64,000 nucleotides of DNA from Petrotoga sp. 9PWA.NaAc.5.4 (GCF_002895485.1 NZ_AZRK01000001.1:186001-250000), one strand, 5' to 3'. Positions 9,265 to 20,347 are shown, numbered from the stretch's first letter. Translations and numbers: made by a program. Notes: generated by a model from the letters alone, not told the origin.

Positions 9265-10311
9265 TTGAAAATAAATATTTTGTCAATCGCAGAAAAATAT
9301 CCTGGCCAAGGAGTCTACTCGGTTTCACAAGATCACAAATATTTATTAAAAAAATATGCAGATTACGAGGTTTATGAAAACAAATTATTTGGTGATTTTG
9401 ATATACTTCACATTCATACTGTAAATCCAAAAAGTTTTTTTTCTCTACTATTTCATAGAAAAAAATCTTACAACGTAATAAGTGCTCATATTGTTCCTAA
9501 TTCTTTAAAAGGTAGCTTAAAACTAAATAAAATTTTAATGTTTCTTTTTAAAATATATTTAAAATATTTTTATATATTGACAGATACTGTTTTGGCAGTC
9601 AGCGAAGAAACAAAAAAAGAATTAATTGACGATTTAAAAATAAAAGAAGAAAAAATTTTAGTTTTTAATAATTTTGTTAGAAGAGATCTATTTTATACAG
9701 ACCCTGAAAATAAAGCAAAAAAGAAAAACCTCTTAAGGAAAAAATATAATTATAATCCAGAGGATTTTATAATTTTAAGTGTTGGCCAAATACAGCCAAG
9801 GAAGGGTGTTTTTGATTTTTATGAATTAGCTAAAAAAGAAAAAAATATGAAATTCATCTGGGTCGGAGGAACGCCTTTTAAAGACTTCACAGAAGATTAT
9901 AAAGAAATGAAAGAACTAATTAAAAATATCCCAAAAAATCTAAAATTTGTAGGGAATGTTGATAGAGAAAAAATTATAGACTATTATTTATTATCAGATG
10001 TTTTTTTCTTACCTTCCATACATGAAACCTTTGGTTTAGTCGTTCTTGAAGCAGCTGGAAGCGGATTACCTATAGTTTTAAGGGATTTAGACGTTTACAA
10101 AACTATATTCGCACCTTATTATTTAGCCGGAAACAATATTGAAGATTTTTTATCAATATTTAAAAAATTAAAAAACGATAAAAACCTATATAAAGAATAT
10201 GAACTTAATTCATACAATTTATTTGAAAAATATTCAGAAGAAAATGTTTTCAAAAAATTAAAAGTAATATATGAAACAGGAGTTTCCAAAAAAGGAGGCA
10301 AAAATGTCTAA
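9265..10311 (+). CDS. Glycosyltransferase family 4 (GT-B fold)
   Basis: Transfers a sugar from an activated donor, probably to a membrane lipid or polysaccharide. The 348-aa protein starts at TTG after AAGGGGTG (9253-9260). The N-terminal half has the hydrophobic amphipathic stretch typical of membrane-associated GT4 enzymes (KIYLKYFYILTDTVLAVSEET). The donor-binding half has LSVGQIQPRKGV, KFIWVGG, KFVGNVDREKI and the EX7E-type motif in HETFGLVVLEAAGSGLP. It overlaps the following flippase-like gene by 8 bases, so lipid-linked sugar synthesis and transport is a reasonable but unproven joint role. Substrate unknown. Confidence 0.85.
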   Translation: MKINILSIAEKYPGQGVYSVSQDHKYLLKKYADYEVYENKLFGDFDILHIHTVNPKSFFSLLFHRKKSYNVISAHIVPNSLKGSLKLNKILMFLFKIYLKYFYILTDTVLAVSEETKKELIDDLKIKEEKILVFNNFVRRDLFYTDPENKAKKKNLLRKKYNYNPEDFIILSVGQIQPRKGVFDFYELAKKEKNMKFIWVGGTPFKDFTEDYKEMKELIKNIPKNLKFVGNVDREKIIDYYLLSDVFFLPSIHETFGLVVLEAAGSGLPIVLRDLDVYKTIFAPYYLAGNNIEDFLSIFKKLKNDKNLYKEYELNSYNLFEKYSEENVFKKLKVIYETGVSKKGGKNV

Positions 10312-11362
10312 AGAAACTACCAACAATAATTCTCACTCGTTAAACAAGAAAAAAATAATCATCAATATAATATTAGCATTAATAATAGGTTTAACGATAA
10401 ACATCTTGATATCATTTTTTGCCAATTTTGAAGAAACTTTAAATGTTTTAAAAACTACAAAGTTTTCTTTCATATTGAAAGTCTTTTTAGCTTTCTCAAT
10501 AGCTTATTTAATTGATATATTAAGACTATACATTGTTACTTTTAGCTTTCAAAAAAGAATAAAATTTAAAGATGCTATGTTTAATACTTTTTCATATTAT
10601 TTTGTTTCAAACATTACTCCCATGGCAAGTGGTGGTCAACCTTACCAGATTTATCATTTAAATAAAATAGGAATAGAATCAACTTTGGCAACTAATATTG
10701 TACTTTCGCATTTTGTAGAAAATTTAATTTTCTCTGCTTCAATAATTTTAATATTTATGCATCGAGTAGTTAATATTTTGAATAAAGCCGGGGCACGAAA
10801 ACACTTACTAATAATTGGTATTATTCTTTCGCTTTCTTTTTCTTTTATAGTAATTTTATTGTTTATAAGGCCGAAATTCGTTTACAATATATTTAAGTTT
10901 ATAGTCAAAATCGTTCCTATGAAAAATAAAACTAAATTTGAAAAAAGAATAGCCAATTTGGAAAATTGGCTTGAAGAATTAAAAGAAAGCATAAATTCAC
11001 TATGGATAAAAAAATCAATTATTGTTATAATAGATTTTATACTCGGAGGTTTTATAGTACTTTTTCATGCGCTTGGTTTATATTTAACTTTAGTTGGGAT
11101 AACTGGAATAAATCTACAATTTTTAGACGTTTTTACCCTCTTTGTGATTATGAACTTTGTTATTTATTATATTCCTACTCCCGGGTCTTCAGGAGGCGTT
11201 GAAGTTTTGTATGGAATAGTTTTATCTGGATTTATACCCGGAAAATTTGTTTCTTCCACCATACTCATATGGCGATTTGCAACTTATTACTTACAAATAG
11301 CTTTTCAAGGATTAATCATGTATTTAAGTAAAAGCAATCACAAAAAAACTATTGAATCTTAA
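10304..11362 (+). CDS. UPF0104 / LPG-synthase TM-region family membrane protein (flippase-like)
   Basis: A 352-aa polytopic membrane protein with about eight hydrophobic segments. Family motifs include FNTFSYYFVSNITPMASGGQP near residue 105 (the G-G-P-Y block), and YYIPTPGSSGGVE near 300 followed by FRFATYYL-like RFATYYLQIAF. Relatives include the membrane part of lysylphosphatidylglycerol synthase and proposed glycolipid flippases. The start is taken at ATG 10304 because AAAGGAGG lies at 10291-10298; an upstream in-frame ATG at 10271 has no such site. The gene overlaps the glycosyltransferase by 8 bases and its stop overlaps that of the convergent GlpX-like gene. Confidence 0.82.
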   Translation: MSKETTNNNSHSLNKKKIIINIILALIIGLTINILISFFANFEETLNVLKTTKFSFILKVFLAFSIAYLIDILRLYIVTFSFQKRIKFKDAMFNTFSYYFVSNITPMASGGQPYQIYHLNKIGIESTLATNIVLSHFVENLIFSASIILIFMHRVVNILNKAGARKHLLIIGIILSLSFSFIVILLFIRPKFVYNIFKFIVKIVPMKNKTKFEKRIANLENWLEELKESINSLWIKKSIIVIIDFILGGFIVLFHALGLYLTLVGITGINLQFLDVFTLFVIMNFVIYYIPTPGSSGGVEVLYGIVLSGFIPGKFVSSTILIWRFATYYLQIAFQGLIMYLSKSNHKKTIES

Positions 11363-12378
11363 TATAAATTTCTTAAATCCACTAATTTTATATCTTCCAA
11401 AGATTTAAGTTTTATAGTCTTATTTGCTAAACTATGCATAGCACTTATTTTTCTTATTGTCGCACTTCTTTTTCTCATAGTTAATGTATCTGTATATGCA
11501 TAACCTTTTACATATTTAACGCCCTTTAACAAATCTCCATCGGTAATACCTGTTGCAGAAAATATTACATCTTCTCCGTTTATTAAGTCATTCGTATAAA
11601 AAATTTCCTCTGGATCCCATCCTTTCTCTCGTATAGAATCAGATTCAATTCTATCTCTTGGCCAAAGTTTCATTTGAATTTCTCCATCTAAAGTACTTAA
11701 TGCTGCAGCCGCCAAAATTCCTTCTAAAGAACCACCTATTCCAACATATATATCTACACCACTATCAGGAATAGCTGTTGCTATAGCAGCTGTGATATCG
11801 CCATCACTGATCAGTTTCATTCTTGCTCCACTTTCTTTAATTTCTTCTATGATTTCTTCATGCCTCTGCCTATTTAAAAGTACAAAAGTTATACTGCTTG
11901 CAGAAATTTTTAATGTTTTACATGCAATCTCTATGTTTTCTTTTATAGATTTTCTGATATCCAATTTACCTTTCAACTCTTTCCCCACCGCCAATTTGTA
12001 AGAATAAAATGTAGGTAAAATTTTAATTCCTCCTTTAACTGTAGCTGCTACTACACTTATAGAATTTGGAAGGCCGAAAGCCGCCAATTTTATGCCATCA
12101 ATTGGATCAACAATCAAATCCATTTCGGTCGAATCATCATTCCATGTACCAACTTTTTCACCTACGTATAACATCTTAGAATCACTTTCTTCATATTTAC
12201 TCATTGCTATGTTACCCTTAAAATCAATATAGTCGAACATCCCTCTCATTGCATCAACAGAGATATCTTTTATTTTTTTCATATCTCCGGAACCTAAGTA
12301 TAAACTGCTAACAAGTGCAGATGCTTCTGTAACTCTTACAAGGTCCATTGTTAATTCAGGATAAATTTTTTTATCCAC
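11359..12378 (-). CDS. glpX: GlpX-like class II fructose-1,6-bisphosphatase homologue with altered metal site
   Basis: Class II FBPases hydrolyse fructose-1,6-bisphosphate in gluconeogenesis. This 339-aa protein shows the family frame: RVTEASALV near residue 15, MLYVGEKVG, IVDPIDGIKLAAFG, LISDGDITAAI, GIGGSLEGILAAAAL, ARD-like WPRDRIES and ATGITDGDLLKGV. In an ungapped comparison with E. coli GlpX from memory, Asp33 and Glu57 (metal ligands) fall on Lys37 and Lys61: the GEGEIDEAP loop reads SKYEESDSK. Asp85 is kept, Glu88 is Asp, and Glu213 is kept. Start is GTG after GGAGGG. FBPase activity is therefore uncertain. The leader holds the tandem repeat array. Confidence 0.8.
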   Translation of the reverse strand: MDKKIYPELTMDLVRVTEASALVSSLYLGSGDMKKIKDISVDAMRGMFDYIDFKGNIAMSKYEESDSKMLYVGEKVGTWNDDSTEMDLIVDPIDGIKLAAFGLPNSISVVAATVKGGIKILPTFYSYKLAVGKELKGKLDIRKSIKENIEIACKTLKISASSITFVLLNRQRHEEIIEEIKESGARMKLISDGDITAAIATAIPDSGVDIYVGIGGSLEGILAAAALSTLDGEIQMKLWPRDRIESDSIREKGWDPEEIFYTNDLINGEDVIFSATGITDGDLLKGVKYVKGYAYTDTLTMRKRSATIRKISAMHSLANKTIKLKSLEDIKLVDLRNLY

Positions 12379-12408
12379 AAAAATCCCTCCTTACATTAAA
12401 TTTTTACC

Positions 12409-13240
12409 CACTTTAAAAATTCTAAACTTCACATTTTATAAATATTTCAGCGTTTAACTTCTTACAAAATACCTTCCTACTTCTAATCCTTACTAATTCT
12501 TAATTTCTTTACCTTTTCCGGTAATTGTAGCCAAGGAAGGAGGAGAGGGCTCCGCCCTGGACCCATTTTAAATTCAAAAGCTTATTTTTTGAAAATTATC
12601 ATTTCTAAAGTACCTATTAAATTTCACTGCCTTTAGAAATTACGAAATCCTTATTATATGTATGTTTTAGATTAGATTTTTTTAAAAAATACCTCCCACT
12701 TCTAATCCTTACTAATTCTTAATTTCTTTACCTTTTTCGCTACGTGTAGCCAAGGAAGGAGGAGAGGGCTCTGCCCTGAACCCATTTTAAATCCAAAAGC
12801 TTATTTTTTGAAAATTACCATTTCTAAAGTACCTATTAAATTTCACTGCCTTTAGAAATTACGAAATCCTTATTATATGTATGTTTTAGATTAGATTTTT
12901 TTAAAAAATACCTCCCACTTTTAATCCTTACTAATTCTTAATTTCTTTACCTTTTTCGGTACTTGTAGCCAAGGAAGAAGGAGAGGGCTCCGCCCTGGAC
13001 CCGTTTTAAATTCAAAAGCTTATTTTTTGAAAATTATCATTTCTAAAGTACCTATTAAATTTCACTGCCTTTAAAAATTACGAAATCCTTATTATATGTA
13101 TGTTTTAGATTAGATTTTTTTAAAAAATACCTCCTACTTCTAATCCTTACCAATTCTTAATTTCTTTTACCTTTTTCGATACTTGTAGCTAAGAAGAGAG
13201 AGGAGGGTTGTACCCTGGATCCATTTAAAATTCAAATCCG
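12409..13240 (+). repeat. Four tandem copies of the dispersed leader element (period ~219 bp)
   Basis: The GTAGCCAAGG-type core recurs at 12527, 12746, 12965 and 13185, giving spacings of 219, 219 and 220. Each ~200-bp unit starts with CTTTAGAAATT or CTTTAAAAATT, has TTTTTTAAAAAATACCTCC, then TTCTAATCCTTACTAATTC, the core AGGGCTCCGCCCTGGACCC, AAAAGCTTATTTTTTGAAAA, and ends ATTTCTAAAGTACC. Units B-D also share TTATTATATGTATG. The fourth unit loses its 3' end near 13240. The copies are very similar, so the amplification looks recent. The proximal end lies 30 bases from the GlpX-like GTG start. No gene is visible in this stretch. Confidence 0.92.
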
Positions 13241-13332
13241 ACTTAGGGACGATTTCTATACAAATATCTAAAATTATTATAATATATTTAACTTTTTATT
13301 AAAAAGATAAGATACTTAGATAATCAACGTTT

Positions 13333-13389
13333 AAAGCTAATATTTGCCAATAAAACGTTTTAATTGGTTTTAATTAGCTTTATTTTTTT
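13333..13389 (+). terminator. Terminator-like hairpin upstream of the M18 aminopeptidase
   Basis: AAAGCTAAT (13333-13341) pairs with ATTAGCTTT (13373-13381), with an inner CCAAT/ATTGG helix, followed directly by a run of seven T. It lies between the repeat array and the aminopeptidase promoter. No plus-strand gene precedes it, so it is either a leader attenuator, the end of an unannotated RNA, or a relic. Confidence 0.5.
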
Positions 13390-13428
13390 AGAATGCAAAA
13401 TAAAAATTTATTATTTTAGGGCAATTTA

Positions 13429-13437
13429 TGGTAAAAT
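13429..13437 (+). promoter_or_regulatory. Possible extended -10 of the M18 aminopeptidase operon
   Basis: TGGTAAAAT matches an extended -10 but ends only ~20 bases before the ATG, so the 5' leader would be very short. No clear -35 is seen. Confidence 0.35.
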
Positions 13438-13458
13438 TTTAAAGGAGGTGAGATAATA

Positions 13459-14877
13459 ATGGATTTTAAAGAAATCGAACAAAAATTAACCACCAAGAAA
13501 AGAAATGTATGGAATAAGCGAAAGAAGGAAGATATTGAAAATTACGCATTAAAATATAAAAGCTTTATCAATTCTTCTAAAACTGAGAGGAAAGCAGTAA
13601 AATATGCGACAGAGCTTTTAGAAAATAATGGATTCAAGCCTCTTTTCTTTTATGAAAGCAAAGGTAAAATAGAGGTAGGAGACAAGATTTATTTTATCAA
13701 TAAAGAAAAATCCGTGTTCGCTATTAAATACAACAACCCGTTAATAAACGGTGTTAACATCGTTGGTGCACATATAGATTCACCAAGATTTGATTTAAAA
13801 CCAGAGCCGATTGTAGAAGATGAACAAATTGCTATGGCTAAAACACATTATTACGGTGGAATTAAGAAGTATCAATGGTTTAATATACCTCTGGAACTCC
13901 ATGGAATTGTATTAAAAAGTGATGGCAGTAAATTAGAGGTATCGATAGGTTCAGACGAAAATGACCCAATATTTGTAATATCTGATTTGTTACCACATTT
14001 ACACAGAGATTTAGCTGGTAAAAAAGTTGAAGAAGCATTTGAATCAGAAAAGATGAATTTATTACTTGGAACAATAGCTATTACTTATGATGAAACTCAA
14101 ACTATCAAAAACCCTGTTAAATTAAACATTTTAAACCTGTTGAACGAAAAATATGGAATAATTGAAGAGGATTTTGTTAGCGCAGAATTAGAAGTTGTAC
14201 CAGCACTTGCTGCCAGGGATGTTGGTATAGACAGAAGTTTATTAGCTTCATATGGACAAGATGACAGAGTATGCGCTTATACAGCATTAACTGGACTTAT
14301 AGATTCACAAACTTCACAAAAAAGTCCGGCTGTTTTGTTAGTGGATAAAGAAGAAATAGGCAGTGATGGAAATACCGGAGCAAAAAATCATTTTTGGATA
14401 AACGTAATTAATAAGATTATGTTCTTAGCAAATGAACACGAAAAAGGTAAGGACATTAATGATGTTCTTGCAAATTCCACACTCTTATCCGCCGATGTTT
14501 CAGCTGCAGTAGATCCAAATTATAAAGAAGCTCACGACCTTTCAAATGCTCCTCGATTAGGATATGGAATAACGTTGATGAAATACACAGGATCTGGAGG
14601 AAAAGCAAGGACAAACGACGCCAATGCTGAATTAGTAGGTAAAATAAGAAACCTCTTTAATCAGGAAAACATTAGTTGGCAAACAGGTGAATTGGGAAAA
14701 GTAGACAGAGGTGGAGGAGGCACAATTGCGTTGTTTTTTGCAGAGAAGGGCTTGGATGTTTTGGATGCAGGAGTCCCGCTTTTAGGTATGCACTCACCAT
14801 ATGAGGTTGCATCTAAGGCGGATATCTTTGAAACTTATTTGGCATATAAAACTTTCTTTGAAAAATTTGGAAAATGA
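13459..14877 (+). CDS. apeA: M18 family aminopeptidase
   Basis: Cytoplasmic zinc aminopeptidase releasing N-terminal residues from peptides, with a preference for acidic residues in characterised members. The 472-aa length is typical. Metal and catalytic motifs are visible: VGAHIDSPRFDLKPEP near residue 100, SYGQDDRVCAYTAL (bridging Asp) near 270, DKEEIGSDGNTGA (catalytic and ligand Glu) near 297, LSADVSAAVDP near 345, and the C-terminal LGMHSPYEVASKAD with the last His ligand. The ATG follows a perfect AAAGGAGGTG (13441-13450). It overlaps the next gene by 4 bases (ATGA). Confidence 0.94.
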   Translation: MDFKEIEQKLTTKKRNVWNKRKKEDIENYALKYKSFINSSKTERKAVKYATELLENNGFKPLFFYESKGKIEVGDKIYFINKEKSVFAIKYNNPLINGVNIVGAHIDSPRFDLKPEPIVEDEQIAMAKTHYYGGIKKYQWFNIPLELHGIVLKSDGSKLEVSIGSDENDPIFVISDLLPHLHRDLAGKKVEEAFESEKMNLLLGTIAITYDETQTIKNPVKLNILNLLNEKYGIIEEDFVSAELEVVPALAARDVGIDRSLLASYGQDDRVCAYTALTGLIDSQTSQKSPAVLLVDKEEIGSDGNTGAKNHFWINVINKIMFLANEHEKGKDINDVLANSTLLSADVSAAVDPNYKEAHDLSNAPRLGYGITLMKYTGSGGKARTNDANAELVGKIRNLFNQENISWQTGELGKVDRGGGGTIALFFAEKGLDVLDAGVPLLGMHSPYEVASKADIFETYLAYKTFFEKFGK

Positions 14878-15437
14878 AAATCTATGTTGGAAATCCTTTA
14901 AATGCTTTGGAATTCGTCGATTTAGATATAATGCTTTCAACCTCAGGCTGGTCATTATACAGCCAGACTGAGGTTGTTGGTTTATTAAATAGAGACTATA
15001 TTGAATGTTATATAAACAGTAATAAAACTTATTTAAATAAAGATAATAGATTTATGAGCGAAAAAGATATTTTGATATCTTTTGGTTTTACTAAAGATGT
15101 TTTGAATTTTGAATTTTATTTTTTGAGTCTTATTTACAAAGTTGATCTTATAGTTTTTTCTATGGAATTTTCAAATAATATAATAGATAAAATTTATTCA
15201 CATATACATTCAAACGTAAGAAAAGTTAATATTCCTTCTTTGATAATCAACAATAATAATGGCGTAACAAAAATATCTTACATTATTCCAAATTATAAAA
15301 ATGAATTTGTTATTAAAAATGCAATATATGTGTTTTTAGATTATGAAAAGAAAGGAAATTACATGTTCACTTTTGGAAAGTATTTATCAGATCTAAAAGA
15401 AACTTTGCATTCTTTTGATGTTAAAGTTATGAGGTAA
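14874..15437 (+). CDS. Unknown protein, possible paralogue of the following gene
   Basis: I do not recognise this 187-aa protein. It has no signal peptide or membrane segment. Residues ~65-130 (ILISFGFTKDVLNFEFYF, YKVDLIVFSMEF) follow the same pattern as the nitrilase-like C-terminal half of the next protein: a buried strand, an N-x-E/P helix, a D-L-I-V strand, then a K-x-x-I-P strand. The start overlaps the aminopeptidase stop (ATGA), so translation is coupled. A strong RNA hairpin lies inside its early coding region (14938-14976). Base composition is more A/T-rich than the aminopeptidase. Real gene likely; function unknown. Confidence 0.6.
   Translation: MKIYVGNPLNALEFVDLDIMLSTSGWSLYSQTEVVGLLNRDYIECYINSNKTYLNKDNRFMSEKDILISFGFTKDVLNFEFYFLSLIYKVDLIVFSMEFSNNIIDKIYSHIHSNVRKVNIPSLIINNNNGVTKISYIIPNYKNEFVIKNAIYVFLDYEKKGNYMFTFGKYLSDLKETLHSFDVKVMR
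14938..14976 (+). other. Strong inverted repeat inside the coding region
   Basis: CAACCTCAG (14938-14946) pairs with CTGAGGTTG (14968-14976). After a single mismatch CTGG (14948-14951) pairs with CCAG (14963-14966), leaving an 11-base loop. It covers codons ~22-34 of the unknown gene and is unusually G/C-rich for it. No T run follows, so it is not a classical terminator. Confidence 0.7.
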
Positions 15438-15441
15438 AAAA

Positions 15442-16140
15442 ATGAAAAGCAACCAATTTTTTTTAAAATTACATTATATAAAATTAAAAAGTACTATTTT
15501 TCAATCATTAAAAAAAATAAACGACACGAGAATTAACGATAAAGATACTATTGGAATTTATGCTATAAATAATCTAAGTCCCATAAAACTTATAAAATCC
15601 TTCGCCGAAGGTATAAACGAAGGATTCTATGTTTTTCTATATTCTACTAACAACAAAATTCATCGCAAAAAATTAACTTTAATAAACGAGTTGACAAATA
15701 TTTACGGAGTATTTTTAATAATTTTTGAAAAAAACAACATTATCAAATTATTTAATAATAACTGTAACTATATAAACTTGGAAAAAAGTTTAAAAAACCG
15801 AGTTTTTTCAATAAATTCTAACAAGATCTCTTTTCTTCTTCCTGAAGAATTAGCCAATCCTGCAGTTTTAATGACTTTGAAAATGCAAGAAATAGATATT
15901 ATCTTTGTCAATAGTTATTCTAATTTTTTCAATCAAGATGTTTCAAACATCTTACTTTCTTACGTCATAACAGATAAAAACATATATACTCCCGCAATCT
16001 TTGACGAAAAAATTGTTGTTAAAGCAGATAAAAATAAAATTATTCTCAATATGGGTCATTTAAAAACTATAAAAAATAATTACTTAGAAACAAATTATAA
16101 CGACCTTAATCAAATAAAATCTAAGATAAATCTTATTTAG
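15442..16140 (+). CDS. Unknown protein with degenerate nitrilase-like C-terminal half
   Basis: A 232-aa soluble protein. Residues ~125-160 (KISFLLPEELANPAVLMTL, then EIDIIFVNS) resemble the nucleophile-elbow region of carbon-nitrogen hydrolases, where the family has a Cys followed by Tyr and Asp/Glu, then P-E-x-x-R and a G-A-D-I/L-I/L strand. The catalytic Cys position is not Cys here, so it would be an inactive relative. This is a low-confidence reading by eye. It follows the preceding unknown gene by 4 bases and probably shares its operon with the M18 aminopeptidase. It is convergent with atpC, 6 bases away, and no terminator is visible between them. Confidence 0.55.
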   Translation: MKSNQFFLKLHYIKLKSTIFQSLKKINDTRINDKDTIGIYAINNLSPIKLIKSFAEGINEGFYVFLYSTNNKIHRKKLTLINELTNIYGVFLIIFEKNNIIKLFNNNCNYINLEKSLKNRVFSINSNKISFLLPEELANPAVLMTLKMQEIDIIFVNSYSNFFNQDVSNILLSYVITDKNIYTPAIFDEKIVVKADKNKIILNMGHLKTIKNNYLETNYNDLNQIKSKINLI

Positions 16141-16146
16141 AACAAA

Positions 16147-16554
16147 TTATCTATTTTTTGAGACATTCATTCGGAGCAAATTCTTTTCTATCCTTGTTTG
16201 TAATTTTATCTTTTTAAAGTTATCTTCACTTGCTTTGAGCTCTTCTTGAGCTCTTTCTATAGCTCTTTTAGCAGCTTCAATATCTATGTCTTCAGCTTTT
16301 TCGGCAGCAGTAGTAACAACGATCATTTCTACACCGTTCATCTCTACTATACCCCCATGAACCGCAAAAACTTCGTTCCGATTGCCTATTTTTATAGTTA
16401 ATGGAGCAATTCTCAACATTCCTACAAAAGGAAGCCTATTGGTTAAACTACCCATATATCCTTCTTTTGTAGCGAGTTCTACATATTCAACTTCATCTTC
16501 GAACCTTGTTCCTTCCGGGGTAACTATTTTAAGTTTAAATATTAGAATCACCAA
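16147..16554 (-). CDS. atpC: F1 ATP synthase epsilon subunit
   Basis: Central-stalk subunit that couples and can inhibit F1. The 135-aa protein has the N-terminal beta sandwich (FKLKIVTPEGTRFEDEVEYV, EGYMGSLTNRLPFVGMLRIA, VHGGIVEMNGVEMIVVT) and a C-terminal helical hairpin (AAKRAIERAQEEL to the end). The start is uncertain: TTG at 16554 and GTG at 16551 overlap the only SD-like AAAGGTTGGTGAT, so initiation at a downstream non-ATG codon such as ATA 16542 is possible. Last gene of the atp operon, 24 bases after atpD. Confidence 0.9.
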   Translation of the reverse strand: MVILIFKLKIVTPEGTRFEDEVEYVELATKEGYMGSLTNRLPFVGMLRIAPLTIKIGNRNEVFAVHGGIVEMNGVEMIVVTTAAEKAEDIDIEAAKRAIERAQEELKASEDNFKKIKLQTRIEKNLLRMNVSKNR

Positions 16555-16578
16555 CCTTTAAATTTTAAAAAATTCTAC

Positions 16579-18815
<2,237 letters not shown>

Positions 18816-18832
18816 TTAAAATCACCACCAAA

Positions 18833-20347
18833 CTATTTAAAAACTTTCAAAAACTTCGATGCCGCTTGATTTAATTCATTTTTTACCTCTTCAGTCAAAT
18901 CTTTTGTTTCTTTTATTTTCTTCAAAGTATTCGAATAATTTTCTTTCACATATGAAATAAACTGCTTCTCAAAACTACCTATTTTTTCAGTAGGTATTTG
19001 ATCTAAATAACCTTGTGTTGCAACATATATTATCGTTACCTGCTCTTCTAATTCCATTGGAGAATATTGCGGTTGTTTCATCAATTCAGTTAGTTTTTCA
19101 CCTTTAATTAATTGTTTTTTAGTAGACTCATCAAGATCAGCTGCAAATTGAGTAAATGATTCTAACTCTCTATATTGTGCCAAATCCAACTTCAAAGAGC
19201 CAGCAACTCTTTTCATTGCTTTTGTTTGTGCATCTCCACCAACCCTTGAAACTGATAATCCGATATTGACAGCCGGCCTAATTCCAGCATTAAAAAGGCT
19301 CGGCTCTAAATAAATTTGACCGTCTGTTATAGATATAACGTTGGTGGGAATATATGCAGAAATATCATTAGCTTGAGTTTCTACTATTGGTAATGCAGTT
19401 AAAGAACCATTTCCGTGTTCTTCGTTTAATCTTGAAGCTCTTTCCAACAATCTCGAATGTAAATAAAAAATATCTCCTGGATAAGCTTCCCTTCCAGGTG
19501 GCCTCCTCAATAGTAAAGAGACCTCACGATAAGCCGCTGCATGTTTAGAAAGGTCGTCATATATAACTAATGCATCCTCTCCATTAAACATAAAATATTC
19601 TCCAATTGCGGCTCCTGCATAAGGAGCTATATACTGAAGTGAGGCAGGATCAGATGCATCAGCTGCTACAATAACGGTATAATCCATGGCACCATACTTT
19701 TCCAAATTATCGATTGTTCGAGCTAAAGCAGAAGCTTTCTGACCAATAGCCACATATACACAATACATATTTTTGCCTTTCTGATTTATAATAGTATCAA
19801 CAGCAATTGCAGTTTTCCCTGTTTGTCTATCTCCAATTATTAATTCTCTCTGACCTCTACCTATTGGAATTAAAGCATCTAAAACTTTTATCCCAGTTTG
19901 AACAGGAGTATCAACAGGTTTTCTTGTAATAACTCCCATTGCTTTCCTTTCTATAGGATAGAAATCTTTTGCTTTGATTTCACCTTTACCATCAAGAGCG
20001 ATTCCCAAAGGATTTACGACTCTTCCTAATAAACTTTCTCCAACAGGCACTTCTATAATTCGCTTTGTCCTAATTAATTTGTCTCCCTCTTTAATACCTT
20101 TGTAATCATCTAAAGTTATTATACCCACATTATCTTCTTCTAAATTCATAGCGATACCATAAACTTTCGTTCCATTAGAAGCTTCTATTTCAACTAATTC
20201 ATTTGTCATAACATCTTTTAAACCATATGCCCTAACTATACCATCACTGACTTGCATTACCCATCCAATTTCTTTTATTTCGCCACTCTCATAACTCTTT
20301 ATGCGTTCTTCAATTACTTTTGTCAATTCATCTGGGTTAACCCTCAA
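18833..20347 (-). CDS. atpA: F1 ATP synthase alpha subunit
   Basis: Non-catalytic nucleotide-binding subunit of the alpha3beta3 ring. Start chosen at TTG 20347 ([16 protein letters not shown]), nine bases after GGAGGTGA; this gives 504 aa, the usual length. An open extension of 35 codons upstream runs through atpH and matches nothing. Walker A is [10 protein letters not shown] near 170, then [27 protein letters not shown] and the arginine-finger region ISVSRVGG-like [11 protein letters not shown]. It overlaps atpH by 11 bases, implying translational coupling. Confidence 0.97.
   Translation of the reverse strand: MRVNPDELTKVIEERIKSYESGEIKEIGWVMQVSDGIVRAYGLKDVMTNELVEIEASNGTKVYGIAMNLEEDNVGIITLDDYKGIKEGDKLIRTKRIIEVPVGESLLGRVVNPLGIALDGKGEIKAKDFYPIERKAMGVITRKPVDTPVQTGIKVLDALIPIGRGQRELIIGDRQTGKTAIAVDTIINQKGKNMYCVYVAIGQKASALARTIDNLEKYGAMDYTVIVAADASDPASLQYIAPYAGAAIGEYFMFNGEDALVIYDDLSKHAAAYREVSLLLRRPPGREAYPGDIFYLHSRLLERASRLNEEHGNGSLTALPIVETQANDISAYIPTNVISITDGQIYLEPSLFNAGIRPAVNIGLSVSRVGGDAQTKAMKRVAGSLKLDLAQYRELESFTQFAADLDESTKKQLIKGEKLTELMKQPQYSPMELEEQVTIIYVATQGYLDQIPTEKIGSFEKQFISYVKENYSNTLKKIKETKDLTEEVKNELNQAASKFLKVFK

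Noticed and set aside
12409-13240. Possible CRISPR array
   Set aside because: The units are ~219 bp, almost wholly repeated and have no short repeat/unique spacer pattern; no cas gene is near.
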